Shown in pieces: positions 55,248-64,000 of a stretch of 64,000 nucleotides of DNA (its first letter is position 1; each line of letters opens with the position of its first letter). The notes beneath the pieces are model-generated. The model searched no databases. It was not told the DNA's origin and was given only the letters and a program-made list of their open reading frames with translations. The DNA lies in the NCBI RefSeq assembly GCF_014192915.1, contig NZ_JACHYN010000005.1, positions 248,001-312,000 on the forward strand, in the 5' to 3' direction. A program made the translations under genes and the position numbers. Source of the stretch: Azospirillum sp. OGB3 (GTDB lineage: Bacteria; Pseudomonadota; Alphaproteobacteria; Azospirillales; Azospirillaceae).

Positions 55248-55565
55248 CTACTTGATCGCCGTGTGCTCGATCTCGACCGTGTGGCCGGGGCCGGCGTCGA
55301 ACAAAACGTAGAAGTCCTGCGCGGGGCGCGGGAAGGACAGCGTGGAGTCCGGCCCAAGCTTGCCCTTCACCAGCACCTGCTCGTCGTAGGCGATGACGTC
55401 CAGCACGACGCCGGGCGCCTTCGACCCGTCGGAGAAGCCGCCGGTGCACTGCACCGTGTCGCCCTCGACCATCCGGCATTCGCAGATCGGGTAATGGGCC
55501 TCCGCCGCACCGGCGGCGCACAGGGCGAACAGCCCGGCCAGAGCGAACACGCGGGGGGTCTTCAT
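55248..55565 (-). CDS. fpvJ: FpvJ-like small periplasmic protein with a CxC motif
   Basis: Secreted protein of 105 residues with a signal peptide (about 1-23, GAAEA) and a mature part beginning HYPICECRMVEGDTVQC. The three cysteines at residues 28, 30 and 40 with His24 form a possible metal or disulfide site. GGFSDGSKAPGVVLDVIAYDEQVLVKGKLGPDSTLSFPR and FYVLFDAGPGHTVEIEHT follow, a small beta-rich domain. GGAGGAAAGCG directly before the ATG at 55565 fixes the start, which overlaps the fpvH-like stop. It occupies the fpvJ position in the operon. Confidence 0.78.
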   Translation of the reverse strand: MKTPRVFALAGLFALCAAGAAEAHYPICECRMVEGDTVQCTGGFSDGSKAPGVVLDVIAYDEQVLVKGKLGPDSTLSFPRPAQDFYVLFDAGPGHTVEIEHTAIK

Positions 55566-56035
55566 CGCTTTCCTCCGAAAATCTCGCTCAGCGGCAGGGC
55601 CGCCTGATGCACCCCGCCGCTCCAGTCCTCCACGGTCACCCACAGCTCCTCCCGGCCGGCCAGTTCGTCCGGCACGGTCACGTCGGCCTCCCGCTCATAG
55701 GGATTGCCGAAGGCGAGCGCGCCGGCGGTGCGCAGGCTGCGCGGCTTGCCGACGCGCAGGAAGACGCCGCGCACCCGGTCGATGTCGGCGGGACGGATGT
55801 GAATGCGGTACTCCTTCATCCGTTCCCCCGTCGGCATGCGGACGGGCGCCTCGTCGTAGGTCGCCAGCGTGATCGGGAAGGGACCGACGGCGACGTCCCG
55901 CCGGATCTCGGGCGGCACGAAGATCGGCTTCGGGCTGAAATAGTCGGGGAGGAAGGGCAGCGGCACCAGCATCATCAGGGCGCTGAGATGGAACTTGCCG
56001 CGCCGCCAGTAATGACGCATTGAGTCATTACGCAT
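55562..56035 (-). CDS. fpvH: FpvH-like membrane-anchored protein
   Basis: Protein of 157 residues with one N-terminal membrane anchor or uncleaved signal (about 17-31, LSALMMLVPLPFLPDYF). A periplasmic domain without cysteines follows, with PPEIRRDVAVGPFPITLATYDEAPVR and EYRIHIRPADIDRVRGVFLRVGKPRSLRTAGALAFGNPYEREADVTVP. The start at 56035 overlaps the FpvG-like gene by eight bases; an ATG at 56020 is an alternative that shortens it by five residues. It occupies the fpvH position, whose product is needed with FpvG for full pyoverdine iron release. Function is otherwise unknown. Confidence 0.76.
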   Translation of the reverse strand: MRNDSMRHYWRRGKFHLSALMMLVPLPFLPDYFSPKPIFVPPEIRRDVAVGPFPITLATYDEAPVRMPTGERMKEYRIHIRPADIDRVRGVFLRVGKPRSLRTAGALAFGNPYEREADVTVPDELAGREELWVTVEDWSGGVHQAALPLSEIFGGKR

Positions 56036-57176
56036 TGGACGAGCCCTCCGCCAGCCGGGACCCGCGCCGGACGTCGCGCACCGCCTCGACCGTGGCGCGG
56101 GCGGTCCGCTTCATCCAGATCAGCATGCCGCTGAAGACCAGCGTGGTCATCAGCAAGCCGAAGGCGAACCACACCAGCTTGACCGGCAAGCCGCCGAAAT
56201 CGCCGGTGTGCAGGGCGCGCATGATGGTGCGGGTCAGCTCGATGCCCGAGGCCGCCTCCATCCCGCCCTCGATGAGGATCACCTCGGCGGTGAAGGGGTT
56301 CACCCGGACATAGTCGGGCAGCAGCGGCACCTGCCCGCTGGACCCCGCCACCGTCGCCGGGTCGTAGGCGGTGCCGGGCAGCCACAGGTAGCGCAGCCGC
56401 ATGTCCGGCAGGGCCGCCTTGGCGCTGGCCAGGACGGCGTCGACGTCCGGCCTCGGCGCGGTCGCGCTCACCGGGATCTGATCGCGGGCCAGCAGCACCG
56501 GCGCCTTCCCACCGCCCAGCCCCATCCCGAGATGGAACAGCATCATGTAGATCAGGAACCACAGGCTGGTGACCGAGATGACCGCGATGAACCAGATGGA
56601 CCATGTGCCGGCGACGCGGTGCAGGTCGCCCCACATCACGCGCGGCGCCTGCCGCCAGCGGATGCGCGGCTGGTAGAAGGATTTCCAGAACCGCTTGTAG
56701 ACCACTAGCCCGGTGACCAGCGACCCGACGAGCGGAATGGCCAGCAGGGTCACGAGGTACCAGCCCACCGGGAAGGTCATCAGCCAGCCGTGCAGCGCGC
56801 GGAAGAAGCTCTGGAACGAGTTGCCGGTGGACAGCCCCTGCACCGCCCCGCTGACCGGATTCACCCAGGCGGTGGTGGAGGTTCCGTCGGGCATCGCCAT
56901 CCGGGCTCCGACCGCCATATGGGAGCCGCCCCAGCTCAGCGAACTCACCCGCCCGCCCGGCGCCGCGGCCTCGGCGGCGGCGATCAAAGCGCTGACCGGC
57001 AGCGGCTCCCCGGCACCCGACGCCCGCATGGCGGGATTGACCAGCCACATGATCTCGGTGCTGACCACGGCGATGGTCCCGGTCAGGCAGACGAAGAACA
57101 GAAACGCCCAAAGGGGCATCGCCAACCAGGAGTGCCACAGGAACCACAGCCGCGTGCGCGACTTGCCAACGCTCAT
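56028..57176 (-). CDS. fpvG: FpvG-like PepSY-associated membrane ferric-siderophore reductase
   Basis: Inner-membrane protein of 382 residues, PepSY_TM family. Four membrane segments lie at about 15-40, 130-160, 188-214 and 330-350, with two periplasmic PepSY-like domains between them. Conserved His residues occur near the membrane: His15 (WFLWHSWLAM), His129 (FFRALHGWLMTFPVGWYLV), His186 (WGDLHRVAGTW) and one in RALHTGDFGG. These are candidates for heme or electron-carrier contacts. In Pseudomonas FpvG reduces pyoverdine-bound Fe(III) in the periplasm. It is the first gene of the eight-gene operon. GGAGAGGACG precedes the ATG at 57176. Confidence 0.86.
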   Translation of the reverse strand: MSVGKSRTRLWFLWHSWLAMPLWAFLFFVCLTGTIAVVSTEIMWLVNPAMRASGAGEPLPVSALIAAAEAAAPGGRVSSLSWGGSHMAVGARMAMPDGTSTTAWVNPVSGAVQGLSTGNSFQSFFRALHGWLMTFPVGWYLVTLLAIPLVGSLVTGLVVYKRFWKSFYQPRIRWRQAPRVMWGDLHRVAGTWSIWFIAVISVTSLWFLIYMMLFHLGMGLGGGKAPVLLARDQIPVSATAPRPDVDAVLASAKAALPDMRLRYLWLPGTAYDPATVAGSSGQVPLLPDYVRVNPFTAEVILIEGGMEAASGIELTRTIMRALHTGDFGGLPVKLVWFAFGLLMTTLVFSGMLIWMKRTARATVEAVRDVRRGSRLAEGSSNA

Positions 57177-57248
57177 CTCGTCCTCTCCGAAGGAACCACC
57201 GGTCCTTCTGCTCAGACGAACGGGCACGCCTCCCGCCTCACCCCAAAA

Positions 57249-57263
57249 TGCGAAGAATTCTCA
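57249..57263. promoter_or_regulatory. putative Fur-type box upstream of the fpvG-like operon
   Basis: TGCGAAGAATTCTCA, 12 of 15 to the local consensus, lies 73 bases before the fpvG-like ATG (leftward). It lies 64 bases past the stop of the ROK gene (57327), which reads in the same direction, so it belongs to the fpv-like operon. Confidence 0.75.
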
Positions 57264-57326
57264 TTATCGTTTGCGGCGCGGCACAGAGGGCGGCGGCAAG
57301 ACCCGGTTTCCGCGCACGCCCTAGCC

Positions 57327-58502
57327 TTACAGAATCGGGCTCGGCACCGACAGAAAGCCATCCATGGCCAGCGCGATTCCCCCCATGGGAACGGCGTCCG
57401 GGCCGAGCGGCGAGACCAGAAGCCGCAGGTCGCGGCGCAACGGTTCCAGAGCGTGCTCGTCGAGGGCGGCGTTCAGCGTCGGCAGAACAAATTCGGCGAC
57501 GATCGACAGGTTGCCGCCCAGCACCACCAGACCCGGATTCGTCAGGTTGACCATGTGGGAGAGTGCCATGCCGAGATGCGCACCGGCCGCCTCCAACAGG
57601 CTCCGCACAACCGGATCGCCGTCGCGCGCCGCGGCGGCGGCGGCCCAGAGGTCCGGCAGGGCCCGCTCCCGCTCACCGGCCTGGGCGAGGATCGAGGTTT
57701 CCGAAACGTAGGTTTCCAGGCAGCCCCGCTTGCCGCATCCGCAGGGACGGCCGCCCGGCACGACGGTCAGGTGGCCGATCTCCCCGGCGAAGCCCTGCGC
57801 GCCGCGATAGAGCCGCCCGCCGAGGAACAGCCCGCCGCCGACGCCCGAATGACCGGTCAGATAAACGAAATCCTCCACCCCTCGGCAGGCGCCGAACAGA
57901 CGCTCGGCCATGGCGGCGGCCTTGGTGTCGTTGTCGACATGGACCGGCGCGCCCAGCGCCTCCTCCAGCAGCGGGCGGATCGGCGTGTCGCGCCAGCCCA
58001 GGTTGGGTGCCAGCACGAGCCGGCCCTCGCGGTCCATCAGCGCCGGAATGCCGATGCCGATGCCGCGCAGGGGCGGCGGCACTCCGCCCTCCGGCCGGCT
58101 CGCTGCCACGACCGCGTCGATCCCCTCGTGCAGCCGGCGCAGCGCCGTGGCGAGGTCGGTGCTGCCGGGAATCTGCGACTGCTTCACCACCGTGCCGGCC
58201 AGCGTGGTGGAGACGATGCGGATCGTCCCCGGCTCCAGCCGGGCGCCGACCAGCAGCCCGGCCGACGGCGCGATGCCGAGCGCGGTCTCCGGCCTTCCGA
58301 TGCGGCGGGCGCGCGGCGCCTCGCTCCGCTCGACCAGTCCCTCCTCGATCATCTGCGCCACGATGGCCGAGGTCGTCGCCTTGTCCAGGCCGGTCAGCCG
58401 GCTGAGGTCGCGCTGCGCGCAACTCGGGTTCTCCCGCAGCGCGTGGAAGACGCGGACCATGTTGAGGCGGCGGATCGCGGCCGAGTTGACCCTTGGCAGC
58501 AT
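57327..58502 (-). CDS. ROK-family transcriptional repressor (NagC/XylR/Mlc type)
   Basis: Regulator of 391 residues. An N-terminal winged helix (about 5-70) reads RRLNMVRVFHALRENPSCAQRDLSRLTGLDKATTSAIVAQMIEEGLV. The ROK domain (about 85-390) has GIGIGIPALMDREGRLVLAPNLGW, HVDNDTKAAAMAERLFGA, YLTGHSGVGGGLFLGGRLYRGAQGFAGEIGHLTV and the zinc motif RPCGCGKRGCLETYVSE. The phosphate motif of true ROK kinases is replaced, as in repressors. It diverges from a sugar ABC operon whose promoter carries a matching palindrome, so it probably represses that operon until a sugar binds. Confidence 0.93.
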   Translation of the reverse strand: MLPRVNSAAIRRLNMVRVFHALRENPSCAQRDLSRLTGLDKATTSAIVAQMIEEGLVERSEAPRARRIGRPETALGIAPSAGLLVGARLEPGTIRIVSTTLAGTVVKQSQIPGSTDLATALRRLHEGIDAVVAASRPEGGVPPPLRGIGIGIPALMDREGRLVLAPNLGWRDTPIRPLLEEALGAPVHVDNDTKAAAMAERLFGACRGVEDFVYLTGHSGVGGGLFLGGRLYRGAQGFAGEIGHLTVVPGGRPCGCGKRGCLETYVSETSILAQAGERERALPDLWAAAAAARDGDPVVRSLLEAAGAHLGMALSHMVNLTNPGLVVLGGNLSIVAEFVLPTLNAALDEHALEPLRRDLRLLVSPLGPDAVPMGGIALAMDGFLSVPSPIL

Positions 58503-58592
58503 GCGGATTCCTGTCTCGCGCGTCTGGCGGCAATCGTTGGGCGCCGGGCGGGGCATACACCGAAAAGGTGGGGGATGTCGCCCCGACATGGC

Positions 58593-58646
58593 TTGACGCG
58601 GGCTGATTCGAATCATACGCTCCCATTTGTTAGACCGTCTATCTAA
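58593..58646 (+). promoter_or_regulatory. sigma70-like promoter with downstream operator for the sugar operon
   Basis: TTGACG (58593-58598) and TACGCT (58616-58621) are spaced by 17 bases. An inverted repeat TTAGA N7 TCTAA (58630-58646) with a central TAGACCGTCTA palindrome follows directly, covering the expected transcription start. It resembles operators of XylR-type ROK repressors (TTAG...CTAA). Confidence 0.6.
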
Positions 58647-58691
58647 TTCGCGGCCACACGAGAAGCCGCAATCCAGGGAGGGGGCGACCCC

Positions 58692-60239
58692 ATGGCCGAG
58701 CCGCTTCTGGCAGCGTTCGGCGTCACGAAGAGCTTTGGGCCCGTCGAGGTCCTCCATGGGGTGGATTTCACCGTCCTGCGCGGTGAGGTGCACGCCCTGG
58801 TCGGCGAGAACGGGGCCGGCAAATCGACGCTGATGAAGATCCTGTCCGGCTTTCACCGGCCGACCTCGGGCGCCGTGCGCGTGGATGGGCGGTCGGTGAG
58901 CTTTTCCGGCATCGGCGCCGCCGAGGCGGCGGGCGTCGTGCTGATCCATCAGGAATTCAACCTCGCCGAACACCTGACGGTCGAGGAGAACATCTTTCTC
59001 GGGCGCGAGCTGCGGCGCGGCCCGTTCCTCGACAAGCGCGCCATGCGCGAGCGGTCCCGCGCCGTCCTGGCGGAGTTGGAATGTTCGGTGGACCCGCGCA
59101 CGCGGGTCCGCGACCTCGCCGTGTCGGAGCGGCAGATGGTCGAGATCGCCAAGGCGATGTCGCGCGAGGTCCGCGTCCTCATCATGGACGAGCCCACGGC
59201 GGTGCTGACCGGCACCGAGTCCGCCGTGCTGTTCAGCCTGATCCGCCGGCTGCGCGACCAGGGGGTGGGGATCGTCTACACCTCCCACAAGCTGGACGAG
59301 GTGCGGGCCATCACCGACCGGGTGACCGTTCTGCGCGACGGCCACCACATCGCCACCCGCCCGACCGCCGAACTGACGGAGGATGACATCGCCCAGCTCA
59401 TGGTCGGGCGGGCGATCAGCGACCTGTTCCCGGCCAAGACGCCGCCGGCGCCGGACGCGCCCGTGGTGCTGGAGGCGCGGGGGATCGACGTTCCCGGCTG
59501 GGTGCGGGGCGCCGGCTTCGACCTGCGCCGCGGCGAGATCCTGGGTTTCGCCGGGCTGATCGGCGCCGGGCGGACGGAACTCGCCGAGGGGCTGCTCGGC
59601 CTGCGCCGCCGCACCGCCGGCACGCTGACCCGCAACGGGGAGCCGTTGCGCGTCCGCCGCCTGGAGGACGCGGTGGCGGCCGGCATCGCCTACCTGACCG
59701 AGGACCGCAAGGGCAAGGGCCTGCTGCTCGCCAAGGGTTTGCAGCCGAACCTGACGCTGCTGGCGCTGGACCGCTACGGCCGGGTCTTCGTCGACGAGCG
59801 GCGGGAGGCCTCGGCGCTGGAGCGCGCGGTGCGGGAGTTCGACATCCGCGTCCGGACGCTGGACGTGCCGGTCGGCAGCCTCAGCGGCGGCAACCAGCAG
59901 AAGCTGCTGCTCGCCAAGACGATGCAGGTCGATCCGGACATCCTGATCGTGGACGAGCCGACGCGCGGCATCGACATCGGGACCAAGCAGCAGATTTACC
60001 AGTTCCTGCACGACTTCGCCCGCCGGGGCGGGTCGGTGATCCTCATCTCCTCGGAAATGCCCGAGATCATCGGGCTGTCGCACCGGGTGATGGTCATGCG
60101 CTCCGGCGTGGTGACCGGCATCCTGGAGGGTGACGAGGTCGAGGAGGGCGAGATCGTCCGCTACGCCACCGGCCTGAAGGGCCGCACATCAAGCCGTCCA
60201 TCACAAGGAGACGCGCATGACGCCGTCGGTCATGCCTGA
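58692..60239 (+). CDS. sugar ABC transporter ATP-binding protein, RbsA/XylG/MglA type
   Basis: Tandem ATPase of 515 residues. The first domain (about 5-240) has [73 protein letters not shown] and SHKLDEV. The second (about 255-505) has a degenerate Walker A ([10 protein letters not shown], usual for this family), [59 protein letters not shown] and [14 protein letters not shown]. The end overlaps the permease start by 23 bases. It is the first gene of a carbohydrate import operon. Confidence 0.94.
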   Translation: MAEPLLAAFGVTKSFGPVEVLHGVDFTVLRGEVHALVGENGAGKSTLMKILSGFHRPTSGAVRVDGRSVSFSGIGAAEAAGVVLIHQEFNLAEHLTVEENIFLGRELRRGPFLDKRAMRERSRAVLAELECSVDPRTRVRDLAVSERQMVEIAKAMSREVRVLIMDEPTAVLTGTESAVLFSLIRRLRDQGVGIVYTSHKLDEVRAITDRVTVLRDGHHIATRPTAELTEDDIAQLMVGRAISDLFPAKTPPAPDAPVVLEARGIDVPGWVRGAGFDLRRGEILGFAGLIGAGRTELAEGLLGLRRRTAGTLTRNGEPLRVRRLEDAVAAGIAYLTEDRKGKGLLLAKGLQPNLTLLALDRYGRVFVDERREASALERAVREFDIRVRTLDVPVGSLSGGNQQKLLLAKTMQVDPDILIVDEPTRGIDIGTKQQIYQFLHDFARRGGSVILISSEMPEIIGLSHRVMVMRSGVVTGILEGDEVEEGEIVRYATGLKGRTSSRPSQGDAHDAVGHA

Positions 60240-61221
60240 GGCCGCGCGGAAGCCCTCCTCCGGCTTCGATCTGAAACTCTACGGGCCATTCCTGGCGCTG
60301 GCCGCGCTGATCGTGCTGGGCACCATCGTCAACCCGGTGTTCCTCAGCCCGGGCAACATCGGCAACGTGCTGACCCGCACCGCCTTCATCGGCATCATCG
60401 CGGTGGGGGCCACCTTCGTCATCACCGCCGGCGGGATCGACCTGTCGGTCGGCTCGCTGGCCGCCTTCGCGTCGGGCGTGATGATCGTGGTGATGAACGC
60501 GCTGGTCGGCTCCATGGGCGCCGGGCTGCCGGTCATCCTGGTCGGCGTCCTGGTGGCGCTGGGGCTCGGGCTGGCGGCGGGGCTGGTCAACGGGCTGCTG
60601 GTGACCAAGGGCCGGATGGAGGCGTTCATCGTCACGCTGGGGACCATGGGCATCTTCCGATCCCTGGTCACCTACATTGCCGACGGCGGGACGCTGTCGC
60701 TGAATTCGGAGATCCGCACGATCTACCGGCCCGTCTATTACGGCGGCGTCTTCGGCATCTCCTACCCGATCCTGGCCTTCGCGGTGGTCGCGCTGATCGG
60801 CGCGCTGATCATGTACCGCACGCGCTTCGGCCGCTACTGCGCCGCCATCGGCTCCAGCGAGGACGTGGCACGCTATTCGGCGATCAACGTGGACCGGGTC
60901 AAGCTGCTGGCCTTCGTGCTGCAGGGCGTGTGCGTCGCCATCGCGGTGGTGATCTACGTGCCGCGGCTGGGCTCCGCCTCGGCCACCACGGGCCTGCTGT
61001 GGGAGCTGGAGGCCATCGCCGCCGTCATCATCGGCGGCACCATGCTGAAGGGCGGTTACGGCCGCATCTGGGGCACGGTGGTGGGCGCGGTCATGCTCAC
61101 GCTGATCGACAACATTCTCAACCTGACCGGCGCCGTCAGCGTCTATCTGAACGGCACCATCCAGGGGGTGATCATCATCGTCGCGGTGCTCCTGCAACGG
61201 GGGACCGTGGCGCGTCGCTGA
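60217..61221 (+). CDS. sugar ABC transporter permease, RbsC type
   Basis: Permease of 334 residues, BPD_transp_2 family. It shows [128 protein letters not shown] and the final [11 protein letters not shown]. These are the standard RbsC/XylH features. It lies between the ATPase and binding-protein genes. Confidence 0.94.
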   Translation: MTPSVMPEAARKPSSGFDLKLYGPFLALAALIVLGTIVNPVFLSPGNIGNVLTRTAFIGIIAVGATFVITAGGIDLSVGSLAAFASGVMIVVMNALVGSMGAGLPVILVGVLVALGLGLAAGLVNGLLVTKGRMEAFIVTLGTMGIFRSLVTYIADGGTLSLNSEIRTIYRPVYYGGVFGISYPILAFAVVALIGALIMYRTRFGRYCAAIGSSEDVARYSAINVDRVKLLAFVLQGVCVAIAVVIYVPRLGSASATTGLLWELEAIAAVIIGGTMLKGGYGRIWGTVVGAVMLTLIDNILNLTGAVSVYLNGTIQGVIIIVAVLLQRGTVARR

Positions 61222-61263
61222 CAGAATTCTTTCCAACAAAACACTGGCAGGGAGGAATCAACC

Positions 61264-62217
61264 ATGACGTTCCGTTTCGGTTTGGCCGCGGCGCTGGCCG
61301 CGGGCCTGATGGTGGCGCCGGTCGCCGGCTGGGCGCAGCAGAAGATCAAGATGGGCGTGTCCATCCCCGCCGCGACGCACGGCTGGGCCGGCGGCCTCAA
61401 CTGGCACGCCCAGCAGGCCGAGAAGCGGCTGGAGAAGCAGTACCCGAACCTCGACGTGGTGATCGTCACCGCCCGCGACGTCGGCCGGCAGGCCAACGAC
61501 CTGGAGGATCTGGTCTCGGTGCAGCGGATCGACGCGCTGGTCATCCTGCCCTTCGAATCCGCGCCGATGACCGACCCCGTGCGCGCCGTCAAGCAGGCCG
61601 GCAAGTTCGTCACGGTGGTGGACCGCGGCCTGACCGACCCGTCCATCCAGGACCTCTACGTCGCCGGCAACAACCCGCAGATGGGCGAGGTCTCCGCCCG
61701 GTTCATGAAGGAGAAGATGGGCGGCAAGGGCGACATCGTGGTGCTGCGCGGCATCCCGACCGTGATCGACAACCAGCGCGTCGACGCCTTCATGAAGGAG
61801 ATCGAGGGCACCCAGATCAAGGTGCTGGGCATGCAGTACGCCAACTGGAACCGCGATGACGGCTTCAAAGTGATGCAGGACTTCCTGTCCCGCTTCCCGA
61901 AGATCGACGCGGTATGGGCGCAGGACGACGACATCGCGCTCGGCGTCATCGAGGCCGTCAAGCAGGCCGGCCGCGAGAAGGAGATGTTCATCCTCGGCGG
62001 CGCCGGCATGAAGGACATGATCAAGCGCGTCATGGACAAGGACGTGCTGGTCCCCGCCGACGTCCTCTACCCGCCCGCGATGATCGCCGAGGCCATGGAG
62101 ATCACCGCCAAGCATCTGGTGGAGAAGGCGCCGATCCAGAAGGAATACATCATCGAGGCGACGCTGGTGACCCCGGAGAACGCCGCGAAATACTACTACC
62201 CGGACTCGCCGTTCTAA
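61264..62217 (+). CDS. sugar ABC transporter substrate-binding protein (Peripla_BP_4)
   Basis: Periplasmic sugar-binding protein of 317 residues with a signal peptide (about 1-23, AGWAQ). The mature part KIKMGVSIPAATHGWAGGLNWHAQQAEKRL belongs to the ribose/galactose-type Peripla_BP_4 family. Ligand-site regions include ILPFESAPMTDPVRAVKQAGKFVTVVDRG and AVWAQDDDIALGVIEAVKQAGR. The HGWAGGLNWHAQ segment with Trp residues suggests a sugar that stacks on aromatic side chains. The start follows GGGAGGAATC. Confidence 0.93.
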   Translation: MTFRFGLAAALAAGLMVAPVAGWAQQKIKMGVSIPAATHGWAGGLNWHAQQAEKRLEKQYPNLDVVIVTARDVGRQANDLEDLVSVQRIDALVILPFESAPMTDPVRAVKQAGKFVTVVDRGLTDPSIQDLYVAGNNPQMGEVSARFMKEKMGGKGDIVVLRGIPTVIDNQRVDAFMKEIEGTQIKVLGMQYANWNRDDGFKVMQDFLSRFPKIDAVWAQDDDIALGVIEAVKQAGREKEMFILGGAGMKDMIKRVMDKDVLVPADVLYPPAMIAEAMEITAKHLVEKAPIQKEYIIEATLVTPENAAKYYYPDSPF

Positions 62218-62238
62218 ATGCGCCTGCCCCCTCCCTAA

Positions 62239-62265
62239 CCCTCCCCCGCCTTTGGCGGTGGAGGG
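62239..62265. repeat. CT/GA-rich hairpin between binding protein and isomerase genes
   Basis: CCCTCCCCCGCC (62239-62250) pairs with GGCGGTGGAGGG (62254-62265) at 11 of 12 positions around a TTT loop. Its place after a binding-protein gene inside an operon suggests differential expression by RNA stabilisation or partial termination. It belongs to the same repeat type as at 51179. Confidence 0.62.
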
Positions 62266-62295
62266 GACACCAGTACACTCACGGGGAGACCCATC

Positions 62296-63351
62296 ATGAA
62301 AACGATCAAGGGGCCGGCGATCTTCCTCGCGCAATTTGCGGGGGACGCGGCGCCGTTCAACAGCCTTCCGGCCATCGGCGCCTGGGCCGCCGGGCTGGGC
62401 TTCAAGGGCGTGCAGATCCCGTCCTGGGACGGCCGCCTGTTCGACCTCGCCCGGGCCGCGGAGAGCAAGGGCTACTGCGACGAGGTGAAGGGCGTGCTGG
62501 CCGAGGCCGGCGTGCAGATCACCGAGCTGTCCACCCATCTCCAAGGGCAGCTCGTCGCCGTGCACCCAGCCTATGACGAGGCGTTCGACGGCTTCGCCGC
62601 ACCGGAGGTGCGCGGCAATCCCAAGGCCCGCCAGGAATGGGCGGTCAACCAGCTTCTGATGGCGGCCAAGGCCTCGGCCAACCTCGGGCTGACGGCGCAC
62701 GTCACCTTTTCCGGCGCGCTGGCCTGGCCATACGTCTACCCGTGGCCGCAACGCCCGGCGGGGCTGATCGAAACCGCCTTCGACGAGCTGGCGCGGCGCT
62801 GGCGGCCGATCCTCGACGCCTTCGACGCGGCGGGGGTGGACCTCTGCTACGAGATCCATCCCGGCGAGGACCTGTTCGACGGAGCGACCTTCGAGATGTT
62901 CCTGGAGCGCGTCGGCAACCACCCGCGCTGCAACATCCTCTACGACCCCAGCCACTTCGTGCTGCAGCAGCTCGACTATCTCGGCTACATCGACGTCTAT
63001 CACGAGCGGATCAGGATGTTCCACGTCAAGGACGCGGAGTTCAACCCGTCCCCGCGCCAGGGCGTCTATTCCGGCTACCAGCCCTGGATCGGCCGGGCCG
63101 GGCGCTTCCGCTCGCTCGGCGACGGGCAGGTCGATTTCGGCGGCATCTTCTCCAAGCTGACCCAGTACGGCTTCGACGGCTGGGCGGTGCTGGAGTGGGA
63201 ATGCGCCATGAAGCACCCCGAGCAGGGGGCCGCCGAAGGCGCGCAATTCATCGACGCGCACATCATCCGGGTGACTGAGAAGGCCTTCGATGACTTCGCC
63301 GGGGCCGGCACCGATGAGGCGGCCAACCGGCGCATGCTCGGCATCGGCTGA
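62296..63351 (+). CDS. sugar phosphate isomerase/epimerase (AP-endonuclease-2-like TIM barrel)
   Basis: Cytoplasmic TIM-barrel protein of 351 residues. It has the metal-binding pattern of the xylose-isomerase-like superfamily: [75 protein letters not shown] and [16 protein letters not shown]. The Glu, His and Asp ligands in these stretches would hold one divalent metal. This group usually stands next to a Gfo/Idh/MocA dehydrogenase, as here, and acts on keto sugars or sugar acids. The exact substrate is unknown. Confidence 0.9.
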   Translation: MKTIKGPAIFLAQFAGDAAPFNSLPAIGAWAAGLGFKGVQIPSWDGRLFDLARAAESKGYCDEVKGVLAEAGVQITELSTHLQGQLVAVHPAYDEAFDGFAAPEVRGNPKARQEWAVNQLLMAAKASANLGLTAHVTFSGALAWPYVYPWPQRPAGLIETAFDELARRWRPILDAFDAAGVDLCYEIHPGEDLFDGATFEMFLERVGNHPRCNILYDPSHFVLQQLDYLGYIDVYHERIRMFHVKDAEFNPSPRQGVYSGYQPWIGRAGRFRSLGDGQVDFGGIFSKLTQYGFDGWAVLEWECAMKHPEQGAAEGAQFIDAHIIRVTEKAFDDFAGAGTDEAANRRMLGIG

Positions 63352-63364
63352 GCGGGAGGGAACC

Positions 63365-64000
63365 ATGACCATCGAAGGGAAGACGGCCTCCGGGCCGAAC
63401 CGCCGGCTGCGCCTGGGCATGGTCGGCGGCGGGCGGGGCGCCTTCATCGGGGCGGTGCACCGCATCGCCGCCCGCCTCGACGACCGCTACGAGCTGCGGG
63501 CCGGGGCGCTGTCCTCCGACCCGGAGCGGGCACGGACCAGCGGCGCCGACCTGTTCCTGCCGCCGGAGCGCTGCTACGCCAGTTTCGCCGAGATGGCGCG
63601 GGCCGAGGCGGCGCGCGACGACGGCATCGACGTGGTCAGCATCGTCACGCCCAACCACCTGCACCATGACGCCGCCAAGGCGTTCCTGGAGGCGGGCATC
63701 CACGTCATCTGCGACAAGCCGCTGACCACCACGGTGGAGGACGCGGAGGATCTGGCGGCGACGGTGGAGCGCAGCGGCCTCGTCTTCGCGCTGACCCACA
63801 ACTACACGGGCTACCCGATGGTGCGGCAAGCCCGCGCCATGGTGGCGGCCGGTGACCTGGGCGCCCTCCGCGTCGTTCAGGTCGAATACCCGCAGGACTG
63901 GCTGAGCACCCGGCTGGAGGACAGCGGGCAGAAGCAGGCGGAATGGCGGACCGACCCGGCGCGCAGCGGCATCGCCGGCTGTGTCGGCGACATCGGCACC
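63365..64000 (+). CDS. Gfo/Idh/MocA-family oxidoreductase (3' partial)
   Basis: NAD(P)-dependent sugar dehydrogenase cut by the window edge; 212 residues are visible, about 55% of a typical length near 390. The Rossmann motif is [41 protein letters not shown]. The Lys of the family motif is in [64 protein letters not shown] and GCVGDIGT come near the end of what is seen. GGGAGGGAACC precedes the ATG. With the isomerase it forms a probable oxidise-then-isomerise pathway for the imported sugar. Confidence 0.93.
   Translation, partial: MTIEGKTASGPNRRLRLGMVGGGRGAFIGAVHRIAARLDDRYELRAGALSSDPERARTSGADLFLPPERCYASFAEMARAEAARDDGIDVVSIVTPNHLHHDAAKAFLEAGIHVICDKPLTTTVEDAEDLAATVERSGLVFALTHNYTGYPMVRQARAMVAAGDLGALRVVQVEYPQDWLSTRLEDSGQKQAEWRTDPARSGIAGCVGDIGT

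Noticed and set aside
56010-56040. Inverted repeat GTAATGAC...GTCATTAC at the fpvG/fpvH-like junction as a regulatory site
   Set aside because: It lies inside overlapping coding ends within a tightly coupled operon, where a promoter is unlikely. The repeat probably reflects the duplicated ATGCGTMAT start region.

Overview
The window is about 64 kb of GC-rich DNA, densely packed with genes that often overlap by ATGA or GTGA. The gene content suggests a soil- or root-associated alphaproteobacterium, and Azospirillum or a close Rhodospirillales relative is my best guess. That rests on many TonB receptors, a hmu heme locus, nitrate/taurine-type ABC importers and DUF5872. I see no rRNA, tRNA, CRISPR array, transposase or phage module. 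The protein families say nothing about whether this is a chromosome or a chromid.

Layout. 1-4349 (+): an ABC importer of the SsuABC/TauABC type, truncated at the left edge, with a flavin-reductase-like protein and a nitrilase. 4470-13609 (+): a heme locus with hmuS, hmuTUV, an OmpR/EnvZ-type two-component pair, hutX and a TonB-dependent heme receptor. 13652-23200 (-): a yhiI-rbbA-yhhJ-type ABC export operon and an RND efflux pump with its adaptor. 23447-34269: a DUF5872 protein, then an island of cyclic-amide or amide hydrolases with a DUF3830 protein, an NMT1/THI5-type ABC importer carrying two paralogous binding proteins, an SDR and a LysR regulator. 34311-42981 (-): AraC regulator, TonB siderophore receptor, fhuCDB-like importer and an ABC exporter.

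43842-57263 holds the most interesting part. An ECF sigma factor and FecR anti-sigma factor are followed by an FpvA-like receptor with a signalling domain, translationally coupled to a MacAB/PvdRT-like exporter. Convergent to this lies an eight-gene operon whose gene order matches Pseudomonas fpvGHJK-fpvCDEF, the periplasmic pyoverdine iron-reduction system. Together these look like a complete set for ferrisiderophore import, periplasmic reductive iron release and siderophore recycling. No siderophore biosynthesis genes are visible, so the substrate may be a siderophore made by other organisms.

57327-64000: a ROK repressor diverges from a ribose/xylose-type sugar ABC operon followed by a sugar isomerase/epimerase and a Gfo/Idh/MocA oxidoreductase that runs off the right edge.

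Nine copies of a 15-bp motif close to TGCGAATGATTCGCA, a 7-1-7 Fur-type palindrome, lie in front of the iron transcription units and nowhere else that I noticed. They tie the heme, hydroxamate-type and pyoverdine-type loci into one probable iron regulon. Five CT/GA-rich hairpins sit in intergenic gaps.
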